A DNA stretch of 48,948 nucleotides, taken from the NCBI GenBank assembly GCA_036745245.1, contig DAIOGN010000004.1, forward strand, positions 1-48,948, in the 5' to 3' direction. Position numbers and translations under genes: made by a program. The DNA comes from DAIOGN01 sp036745245 (GTDB lineage: Bacteria > Zixibacteria > MSB-5A5 > JAUVRN01). Positions within the stretch are counted from its first letter, which is position 1; each line of letters opens with the position of its first letter. Positions 33,839 to 39,785 of the stretch are shown in pieces. The notes below the pieces were generated by a model. The model was not told the origin of the DNA, did no database searches, and saw only the letters and a program-made list of their open reading frames with translations.

Positions 33839-34177
33839 AAAGCTGGCTTCCTTTCTATGTGGCGATGGCGAGTCGCCTCAAGCTGTTGCCATGGGTAGAA
33901 CGGATCGCGAGCCGGATCGCTCGAATGTTCGCGGCCACCGAGGGAAACAACCTCTTTCACTCGAAGTATAGCGCACAACGTCGGCACGAACAAAAGCTAA
34001 AGAGTGCCAAGCACTTATTACCAACGAATGCACAGAGCCGTTGGTCGGTTGCGGCTCTGGTCCACGTGGGCCGATTTCGTCCGCGTCGGTCTAATCTGGA
34101 TTGACGAGGCTGTCCGACTTTCGTAGATTTAATTCGACTTATGTCGAAAGATCCGATTGCGTAGGAGGCCACCCGTC
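33839..34177. other. divergent promoter region between the GT4 fusion and response regulator genes
   Basis: About 340 nt with no supported gene. The right half carries a good promoter for the response regulator and, just after it, the palindrome TTCGAC-TTAT-GTCGAA at 34133-34148, a candidate operator. Lower GC than the flanking genes near 33960-34040. Confidence 0.5.
34101..34129 (+). promoter_or_regulatory. sigma-70-like promoter of the response regulator
   Basis: TTGACG at 34101-34106 and TAGATT at 34124-34129 are separated by exactly 17 nt, upstream of the start at 34178. The -35 lies in GGATTGACG, the same 9-mer found in copies 2 and 3 of the 58-nt element at the equivalent place. Confidence 0.6.
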
Positions 34178-34990
34178 ATGCCGAAGTCCCGAACCGCACT
34201 AAAGACCCGAGGGGTACTAAAGACCCGAACCGCACTAGAGACCCGAACCGCACTAAAGACCCGAGCCGCACTAAAGACCCGAGTCGCACCGACGATCCGG
34301 GTGCTTTTGATAGAGGACAATCGCCTGCTACGCGAAGGCGTCACCGCCATGCTCAATGACCAGCCGGACATCAAGACCGTCTCGTCAGCCGGCAATGGAG
34401 ACGCGATGGAGAAGGCGAGAACGTTTAAGCCTCATGTAGTGTTGCTTGACCTGGGCCTGAGAAGCCAGAACAGCCTGAAGATTGCGGAGCACGTCAAGAG
34501 AGAGTTTCCGAAGTGCGAAGTGGTGCTGATGGACCTGATTCCCATACACAGCGAGGTGGTCGAGTTCGTGAAACTGGGCGTGTCGGGCTTTATCCTGAAG
34601 GACGCCACCATCGACGACTTCTTGCACACGATACGCTCGGTGGCTGAAGGCAAGAAGGTGCTGCCGCCGCTCCTCACCGAGACCCTGTTCTCTCACATCG
34701 TCAAGTACGCGCTTCAGACCGGGAAACACGATACCGTGCTCAGGGCGGTGAAACTGACCAGACGTGAGCAGGAAATCATAGGCCTGATTGCGAGAGGGAT
34801 GAGCAATAAGGAGATTTCCGGCGAGCTCAGCATTGCCGTCCATACCGTGAAGAGCCATGTCCACAACACGCTTGAGAAACTGGCTCTTCACACCCGCCTG
34901 GAATTAGCCAGCTTTGCCCTTAGACCAGATTCCAAGGTCCAGGCCGGTCTGCAGCGCCTCGATTCATCGCTCTCGACCCCTCTCTTGTAA
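34178..34990 (+). CDS. NarL/LuxR-type response regulator with repeat-encoded basic N-terminal extension
   Basis: A 270-residue two-component regulator. Receiver domain about 39-165: acidic pair Glu46-Asp47 (LLIEDN), phosphoacceptor Asp91 (VVLLDLG) and Lys141 (FILKDA). The position normally Thr/Ser is Asp119 (VVLMDLIP), an unusual switch residue. A LuxR helix-turn-helix is at 191-245 (LTRREQEIIGLIARGMSNKEISGELSIAVHTVKSHVHN). Residues 4-38 are six hexapeptides of the type TR(T/A)ALK, not part of the receiver fold. ATG is set by AGGAGG 9 nt upstream. No sensor kinase is adjacent. It may regulate the surrounding stress-type genes, whose upstream elements share GGATTGACG with its own promoter; that link is inference. 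Confidence 0.88.
   Translation: MPKSRTALKTRGVLKTRTALETRTALKTRAALKTRVAPTIRVLLIEDNRLLREGVTAMLNDQPDIKTVSSAGNGDAMEKARTFKPHVVLLDLGLRSQNSLKIAEHVKREFPKCEVVLMDLIPIHSEVVEFVKLGVSGFILKDATIDDFLHTIRSVAEGKKVLPPLLTETLFSHIVKYALQTGKHDTVLRAVKLTRREQEIIGLIARGMSNKEISGELSIAVHTVKSHVHNTLEKLALHTRLELASFALRPDSKVQAGLQRLDSSLSTPLL
34185..34292 (+). repeat. in-frame 18-bp minisatellite, six units
   Basis: Six tandem 18-nt units of the form AGACCCGAACCGCACTAA (first and last units diverged) occupy 34185-34292 inside the response regulator gene. Eighteen is a multiple of three, so copy-number change would lengthen or shorten the protein by six residues without a frameshift. Units 3 and 4 differ by one base. Confidence 0.9.
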
Positions 34991-35051
34991 GAGCTAGTTC
35001 TTCTTTCAATCCTCCGACGGATTGACGTTCCCCTGTGTCTCCCCGAAGTTG
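34991..35051 (+). repeat. 58-nt intergenic element, copy 3
   Basis: GAG followed by CTAGTTCTTCTTTCAATCCT, the stem CAATCC-N6-GGATTG, GACG, and CGAAGTTG at offset 51-58 from the CTA. It starts immediately after the response regulator stop and precedes the sigma region 4-like gene and the second DUF5670/lipoprotein module. It matches copy 2 in 31 of the first 34 positions (counting from CTA) and diverges between offsets 35 and 50. Confidence 0.6.
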
Positions 35052-35219
35052 GTTTAGAGGCCAGGCCATCCCTGCTTCGAGTCGAAGATGGCCACCTCGG
35101 GGCCGATGGCAGCCCGCATTGGGCGGCCCGGCACCCTCCAGCCGCCCCGGGGCTCATTGGCTCCCGGGGCGGGCGGACCAAACGTAAGACAGGGACAGGG
35201 GTACTGTGAGGCAGGAGCG

Positions 35220-35672
35220 ATGGAGTCAAGGAATCCGACGGCGTGGGGAAGACGGTCACGTCGGGACAAGGACCCGCCACGGGAGCCACCACGAGGTGCT
35301 TCCGTGGCAGAGGACAAGCCGCTCACTCCAAAAGCCCGGAGCCAAACCGAGCAGAGCGCAATTCCGAACGAGGTTGAACGCGATGTCAATTGCAGCGAAT
35401 CCGTTCCGCATCTGCCCGCCGTGTTTCGGTCGGCCATGATCCTGTCCCATCTGGAGGGATTCTCCGCTTCGGAAATCGGTCGGCTGGCCGGCGTTCAACC
35501 TCGAGCCATCGAATCATTGCTCGTTCGCGGTCGCGAGCTGATGCGGGAAGAGTTCAGGGCCTACGTGAAGAGCTTTGACGACGCCAATGAAATCGCGAAT
35601 CGGGCCGAGGATTCGCTCGGGCCGCCGGAGCCGGGTGGTGCGCCAGCCTCCGTGGAATTGGACGAACCATGA
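35220..35672 (+). CDS. orphan sigma-70 region 4-like protein
   Basis: A 150-residue frame whose C-terminal half (about 64-115) reads as sigma region 4: HLPAVFRSAMILSHLEGFSASEIGRLAGVQPRAIESLLVRGRELMREEF, with the LP-R-hydrophobic, EGFSxxEIG turn and RGRELM recognition-end pattern of ECF sigma factors. Region 2 is absent; the first 60 residues are Arg/Pro-rich and look unstructured, so this is either a truncated sigma factor, an anti-sigma-like partner or a remnant. Start ATG has GAGG 8 nt before it; GTG at 35304 (GAGG, 7 nt) would give a 122-residue form lacking most of the odd N-terminus. It precedes the DUF5670/lipoprotein B module. Confidence 0.55.
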   Translation: MESRNPTAWGRRSRRDKDPPREPPRGASVAEDKPLTPKARSQTEQSAIPNEVERDVNCSESVPHLPAVFRSAMILSHLEGFSASEIGRLAGVQPRAIESLLVRGRELMREEFRAYVKSFDDANEIANRAEDSLGPPEPGGAPASVELDEP

Positions 35673-35873
35673 CTTCCTGGTGGGCCGATCGCTTGCCGAT
35701 CGCATGGAGAGGCCCACGACTCCGAAGCATGGTCACGTTGCTGCCGCAGGGAACAGGCATCGCAGAACAAAGGCTTTCAGTTTGAATCGAAACAGGGTGC
35801 CGATGGGCCGCCTTCCAATCACGGCAAGCGCCGGTCGGCATCGCACGTTAGGAAACCAGATGAGGAGAGTCGT

Positions 35874-36023
35874 ATGTTGTGGACACTGGCTGTAATACTA
35901 TTCGTCCTGTGGGCGCTTGGCTTGACGGCGGGCTACGCCCTGGGTGGCTTCATTCACGTACTGATCGTGGTGGCCGTGGTGGCTGTACTCTTCAGGCTCA
36001 TCACCGGACGGCGGATCGCATGA
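35874..36023 (+). CDS. DUF5670 (lmo0937-like) small membrane protein, copy B
   Basis: A 49-residue protein made almost entirely of two hydrophobic helices: MLWTLAVILFVLWALGLTAGYALGG and FIHVLIVVAVVAVLFRLITG, ending RRIA. This is a textbook lmo0937/DUF5670 sequence (MLWT-hydrophobic, GY-GGFIH, GRR). AGGAG is placed 6 nt before the ATG. Its C-terminal half is nearly the same as that of the protein at 28654. The family is often found in osmotic or general stress clusters; molecular role unknown. Confidence 0.85.
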   Translation: MLWTLAVILFVLWALGLTAGYALGGFIHVLIVVAVVAVLFRLITGRRIA

Positions 36024-36130
36024 AGCTGGCTGGGTCGAGATGGATGCGTGCCTGAGCATTGTACCTGTCACGTGCGTACGTCTGATCCTGCCTGCCGCAG
36101 TGTGGGTCATTCGCGGAGACATCGCCTGTG

Positions 36131-36154
36131 CGTCGGCCACTCGCGTGGCCGACG
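36131..36154 (+). promoter_or_regulatory. perfect 10-bp hairpin just upstream of lipoprotein B
   Basis: CGTCGGCCAC-TCGC-GTGGCCGACG forms a perfect 10-bp stem ending 19 nt before the ATG at 36174. No T-tract follows, so it is unlikely to be a simple terminator; it could limit translation or stabilise the mRNA end. The gene lacks a clear ribosome-binding site. Confidence 0.45.
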
Positions 36155-36173
36155 TGAGAACAGAGTTCATACG

Positions 36174-36815
36174 ATGAACACGATTTGGTGGCTGCCCTTT
36201 TGGCCGCTGGTGCTCTTCATCGCATCCTGCAGCGACGGGTACACAGCCGTCCAGCAGGCCAGCACGACACGGGCCGAAGCCATGTGGAACACCACAGCCT
36301 ACGTCACGATGCTGAGGAATACGGCCATCTCCGTGACGCTCGCGGACTCCATCGACACGGATGTTCATCGGACAGGCACGGAGTTTCGAGCCACGCTGAC
36401 ACAGCCCATCGTCGTGGACCTGGACACCGTGTTCGCCGTCGGTGCCGGGGCCAGGGGCATTCTGAGCAGTGTGATCGAGTCCGGCGGACGCAGGTTCCGC
36501 GCCGAATTGCAATTTGGCCTCACGGCCCTCCAGAACTCCAGAGGGCAGTGGATCCGAATCGGTACCCACACGATCCAGGAGAGACGGGCCACAAGCACCA
36601 GCAAGAAGATCATTCTGGTGGGAGGTGGCGGCATCGTCGGTGGCATGGCGGGCACGGCCCCGGACTGGTATGGTAGTGCTGGGAGCGGTGCGAAACCCGG
36701 TGCCACCACCGGCCCGGATGTTCCATCTGCTCGACCCAGGCAGGGGATCTTTCATGGACCCGGTACAGAAATCGTCTTCTTTTCAAACGAATCGACGCGG
36801 ATTGCGCTGAGATAG
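36174..36815 (+). CDS. stress-type lipoprotein, paralogue B
   Basis: A 213-residue lipoprotein, lipobox FIASC (Cys19). It shares its whole layout with the protein at 28025: ADSIDTDVHRTGTEFRATL, QPIVVDLDTVFAVGAGARGILSSVIESG, a WIRIGTHTI strand, and the C-terminal GIFHGPGTEIVFFSNESTRI. The glycine-zipper part differs: the first half is retained (ILVGGGGIVGGMAG) but the second is replaced by a Gly/Ser/Pro-rich, non-hydrophobic stretch (APDWYGSAGSGAKPGATTGPDV), so one membrane-insertion segment has been lost. ATG is chosen for the signal sequence; there is no good Shine-Dalgarno. It follows the DUF5670 gene by 150 nt, the reverse of the gene order in module A. Confidence 0.75.
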   Translation: MNTIWWLPFWPLVLFIASCSDGYTAVQQASTTRAEAMWNTTAYVTMLRNTAISVTLADSIDTDVHRTGTEFRATLTQPIVVDLDTVFAVGAGARGILSSVIESGGRRFRAELQFGLTALQNSRGQWIRIGTHTIQERRATSTSKKIILVGGGGIVGGMAGTAPDWYGSAGSGAKPGATTGPDVPSARPRQGIFHGPGTEIVFFSNESTRIALR

Positions 36816-37246
36816 CGCATGGTCGTGCGGCCCGGTGCTCGGAGTCGCCTGCACACTGCAGTGAGCCCTTGTTGATCCAGGCCGCGGTGGCTATTATCAC
36901 CCGCTACTCAGATCAATCGGCAGCGCCTCCGGTATAAATCCGGCAAAAAAAGTGGATTCAATTCAGCCTGGAGCACAACCGGCTGAATGGCAAGCCGGTA
37001 GCCGGGGCGGCCGGGGCCACGCGGCCCTCCAGCCAGGCAACCGCGATCACCACCGGGCGTAATCTTCATGGGGGGGTGAAACGCAAATGGACCCCTGAAC
37101 CCGACTTACGGGTTGGGCAAGGGGGCCATCGCACCGTATACTCCCGCCAGTTCACTGTGGACCATCACGACGATTCGGCGTCAAACCTGAACCGCATGCT
37201 GCGATGGTCGCGACTTGACAACCTGAACGTCGACAAGGAGTCTGAA
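36816..37246. other. long untranslated region before the Lys/Gln-rich microprotein
   Basis: About 430 nt without a supported gene. It holds an 8-bp hairpin (ATTCAGCC-N12-GGCTGAAT, 36961-36988) followed by a very GC-rich stretch able to fold on itself (36990-37040), and a CATGGGGGGGTG run near 37070. I could not match a known riboswitch; a structured leader or small RNA is possible. Confidence 0.35.
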
Positions 37247-37357
37247 ATGGGCGACAAGGGCGGCAAGAAAGACAAGCAGAAGGGTCAGAAGCAGAAGGAC
37301 AAAAAGCAGCAGGAAGAGAATAAGAAGAAACAGCAGAAGCAGCAGAAGACGCCGTAA
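37247..37357 (+). CDS. Lys/Gln-rich microprotein
   Basis: A 36-residue protein, MGDKGGKKDKQKGQKQKDKK and then a Q/E/K tail, ending KTP. Half of its residues are Lys; it is expected to be disordered and could bind nucleic acid or membranes. The start is strongly supported by AAGGAG 6 nt before the ATG, and a hairpin terminator follows the stop closely, so this is probably a real gene rather than a random frame. Similar short MGDKGxKKDK proteins occur in stress-type gene clusters of Proteobacteria (from memory). Function unknown. Confidence 0.75.
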   Translation: MGDKGGKKDKQKGQKQKDKKQQEENKKKQQKQQKTP

Positions 37358-37360
37358 CCC

Positions 37361-37393
37361 GGAGGCCGCCTGAGCGCGGCCTCTCTGATTTCT
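37361..37393 (+). terminator. hairpin terminator after the microprotein gene
   Basis: GAGGCCGC (37362-37369) pairs with GCGGCCTC (37376-37383) across a 6-nt loop, followed by a weak T-rich stretch (TCTGATTTCTT). It starts four bases after the stop. Confidence 0.65.
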
Positions 37394-37499
37394 TACGACT
37401 CAAGTGGCTCATAGCGCTCAGGGAGCGCTATGACGCCGTCGAAGCCAGTGCGACATTCACGGGCCGCACGGCTGCCCTCGCACCAGAGTGCCGACCGCG

Positions 37500-38411
37500 T
37501 TACGCCGGCCGTCGATCGATTCGCAGCGGACGTCCGTCCACCACAGCGCGCAGCGCCCGGATGTGCGCAGGCGTAGTGCCGCAGCAACCGCCCACGATGC
37601 TCACGTCGCAGGCCAGAAGCTGTTGTGCATGACGGGCCATGGTGTCGGGCGTTTCGAGATACACCGCCGTATCGCCCTTCAGCACCGGAAGTCCCGCGTT
37701 GGGCTGCATCATGAGCGGCAAGCGCGTGTGCGTCTGAAACTCGCGTGCTACCGCCACCATCGATTCGCTGCCCAATCCGCAGTTGGAACCCAGAATATCT
37801 GCACCGTTGGCCGAAAGCGCCTGCACGGCCTCCTGCACGCCGGTGCCCATGATCGTGCGGAAGCCGGTGGGCGAGGGCTCGAAGGTTAGCGTCACGGCCA
37901 CCGGCATCGAAGCGTCGATTTCTCTGGCCGCGCGCAGGGCCAAAAGCGCCTCGGCAAGATCGGTCATGGTTTCGATTACGATCAGGTCGACACCTTCCGC
38001 GTACACGGAAGCCAGCTGACGCCGGAACGCCGCCAGTACAGCCTCTGGATCGGTGTCGCCGTATGGCTCCAGCAATCTTCCCGTGGGGCCGATAGAGGCG
38101 GCCACCAGGGTGGATCGCGACACGCCGGCGCGCGCGGCCTGCACCGCTGCGCGGTTAATCTCCTCCGTCCGACGGTCGAGACCCCAGTGAGAGAGTTTGA
38201 GCGGAGACGCACCAAACGTGTTGGCCTGCACGATGTGGGCGCCTGCCTCCGCATACAGCCGGGCAATCTCGGCGGGAACCTCCGGATGCTCTATGTTCAC
38301 CTGCTCCGGGCAGGCCCCCGGTAGAAGCCCGCGCTCCTGGAGCTGGGTGCCCATGGCGCCGTCGGAGATGAGACGCTCGCCTCTGGCCAGTCGCCCGCGG
38401 AGGCCACTCAT
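37500..38411 (-). CDS. homocysteine S-methyltransferase domain protein (MetH N-terminal module type)
   Basis: A 303-residue (beta/alpha)8 enzyme corresponding to the homocysteine-binding module of MetH: it transfers a methyl group from methylcobalamin to homocysteine. Zinc ligands are visible as Cys211 (GSNCGLG) and Cys276-Cys277 (GGCCGTTP). Other landmarks are DGAMGTQLQERGL (17-29), ANTFGAS (63-69) and IGPTGRLLEPYG. No folate, cobalamin or activation domain is attached. It is the last gene of a four-gene operon, beginning one base after the corrinoid protein stop. Stand-alone homologues may use S-methylmethionine or betaine as donors, but the adjacent corrinoid protein points to B12-borne methyl groups. 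Confidence 0.88.
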   Translation of the reverse strand: MSGLRGRLARGERLISDGAMGTQLQERGLLPGACPEQVNIEHPEVPAEIARLYAEAGAHIVQANTFGASPLKLSHWGLDRRTEEINRAAVQAARAGVSRSTLVAASIGPTGRLLEPYGDTDPEAVLAAFRRQLASVYAEGVDLIVIETMTDLAEALLALRAAREIDASMPVAVTLTFEPSPTGFRTIMGTGVQEAVQALSANGADILGSNCGLGSESMVAVAREFQTHTRLPLMMQPNAGLPVLKGDTAVYLETPDTMARHAQQLLACDVSIVGGCCGTTPAHIRALRAVVDGRPLRIDRRPA

Positions 38412-38412
38412 G

Positions 38413-39051
38413 TCAGCTCACGCCAAAGATGGACTTCACACAGTCCACGGCACTGGTGCCATCGAAGCAATAGGCATCGGCACCGATGTCTCGCGCGTAC
38501 TCCCTGGACAGCGGCGCACCACCCACGATGACACGGGTCTTTCCCTGCAGTTGTCGCTCACGAGCCAGCTCCACCACGCGACGCATGCCGGGCATGGTGG
38601 TGGTGAGCAGGGCCGACAACCCGATCACTCCTGCATTCGATTCAATGGCCGCCTGGATGAAACGTTCGGGAGGAACGTCCTTTCCCAGATCCACCACTTC
38701 GAACCCCGCTCCGCGCAGCATGATCGACACCAGGTTCTTGCCGATGTCGTGCATGTCGCCCTGCACGGTGCCCATGACGACGCGACCACGCGAGGGGATT
38801 CCGTCACGGATCATGAGCGGCTTGAGCAGATCCATGCCGGCGTACATGGCTTTGGCGGCCAGGAGCACGTCGGGCAGGTAGATCTCGTGAGACTTGAAGC
38901 GGGCCCCCACCACGTTCATGCCTGCGATCAGACCGGAGTCGAGAATCACTCTGGGCTCCACGCCTTCGGTGATCGCTGCCCGCGTGAGTTGGGCCACTCC
39001 CGGCGCATCGCCCTGTTGTAGTCGTTCTGCCAGTTGTGCCAGTACGGTCAT
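38413..39051 (-). CDS. corrinoid (cobalamin-binding) methyl carrier protein
   Basis: A 212-residue two-domain carrier. Residues about 1-85 form the helical cap domain (B12-binding_2: LAERLQQGDAPGVAQLTRAAITEGVEPRVILDSGLIAGMNVVG) and 88-212 the Rossmann-like B12 domain. The lower-ligand motif is intact: GTVQGDMHDIGKN, Asp99-x-His101-x-x-Gly104, followed by LSALLTTTM and VIVGGAPLS. It matches MtbC/MttC/MtgC-type carriers and the equivalent MetH module. Its start overlaps the stop of the activation protein gene by 4 nt (ATGA). It would shuttle methyl groups from the MttB-type enzyme to the homocysteine methyltransferase. Confidence 0.93.
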   Translation of the reverse strand: MTVLAQLAERLQQGDAPGVAQLTRAAITEGVEPRVILDSGLIAGMNVVGARFKSHEIYLPDVLLAAKAMYAGMDLLKPLMIRDGIPSRGRVVMGTVQGDMHDIGKNLVSIMLRGAGFEVVDLGKDVPPERFIQAAIESNAGVIGLSALLTTTMPGMRRVVELARERQLQGKTRVIVGGAPLSREYARDIGADAYCFDGTSAVDCVKSIFGVS

Positions 39052-39785
39052 GGCTGCTCCCGCATGTCTTGAGTGTCATGGAGCCCGCCGAATATGGCGG
39101 CTATGCGTTCCCGGCAGGACCGCGTTTGGCAGTCGCCGCAAAACGGAAAATCGTCGGCAAACAGAAACGCGCCGCGCCCTGCTGCCACAATCACGCCGCT
39201 CACCGACTTCAGAGGGTACATCAGGCACGACGCCGAGAGCGAAATGCCGATGTCGGCCGGCTGCAGGTGGGAGAAGAGATTCCGCTGGCCGCATGTCTGC
39301 CAGCCGCAATAGCCCGGGCTGAAGCGCATGACCCCCATGTCGGTGGTGAGCTCGCCTGAGGCGCGCAGATGCTCGACGTATCTCCATTCCAATTCAGAGG
39401 CGGCCAGCTCGGCGCCCTCCGAGGCCGCTGCATCCAGCGCCGCACCCAGCGCGAAGTCGGCCGCTTGAAAGCGAGAGTCGATTTCATCCCGGATCGGTTC
39501 ACCCAGAGTCACGGCGAAAAGCGCAAGCGAGCGGGCACGCGGGTAGATCTGTCCCAGGGGCGTGAACCCTGCGTTCTGGCCGGCGTACAGCTTTTCGAAT
39601 TCGTCCAGGCCAATCGGGTTCCACACTCCCAGAGGCTGGACGCGCTTCCGATAGAGGGCGATGGCCTCCACGGCGAGCCTGAGGTGCCGGCCCGAATTTG
39701 GCGCGCCTGCCGCGCCCAGGGCGGTGAGCACTTGCTCCGGCTCGGGCGTCACCTGGCTCAGTGGAAACTCCACGCGGGTGCTCAC
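39048..39785 (-). CDS. MetH activation-domain-like protein with C-terminal cysteine cluster
   Basis: A 245-residue protein related to the reductive activation module of methionine synthase, which re-methylates cob(II)alamin using S-adenosylmethionine. The core pattern is RFSPGYCGWQTCGQRNLFSHLQPADIGISLSASCLMYPLKSVSGVIVA (154-201), matching the MetH RxSFGYP...IGV-LTES-AMxPxxSVSG region. Unlike MetH, it has six cysteines in this part: C160, C165, C187, C216, C219 and C224, the last three in FCGDCQTRSC (CX2CX4C), suggesting an Fe-S or metal site. The GTG start overlaps the MttB-like gene stop (GTGA). It is probably the activase for the corrinoid protein of this operon. Confidence 0.82.
   Translation of the reverse strand: MSTRVEFPLSQVTPEPEQVLTALGAAGAPNSGRHLRLAVEAIALYRKRVQPLGVWNPIGLDEFEKLYAGQNAGFTPLGQIYPRARSLALFAVTLGEPIRDEIDSRFQAADFALGAALDAAASEGAELAASELEWRYVEHLRASGELTTDMGVMRFSPGYCGWQTCGQRNLFSHLQPADIGISLSASCLMYPLKSVSGVIVAAGRGAFLFADDFPFCGDCQTRSCRERIAAIFGGLHDTQDMREQP

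Noticed and set aside
34185..34292. CRISPR-like direct repeats
   Set aside because: Units are contiguous 18-mers without spacers and lie in frame inside a response regulator gene.
36961..37040. Cyclic-di-GMP or cobalamin riboswitch before the microprotein gene
   Set aside because: Some short matches exist, but the conserved cores could not be aligned; left as an unexplained structured region.
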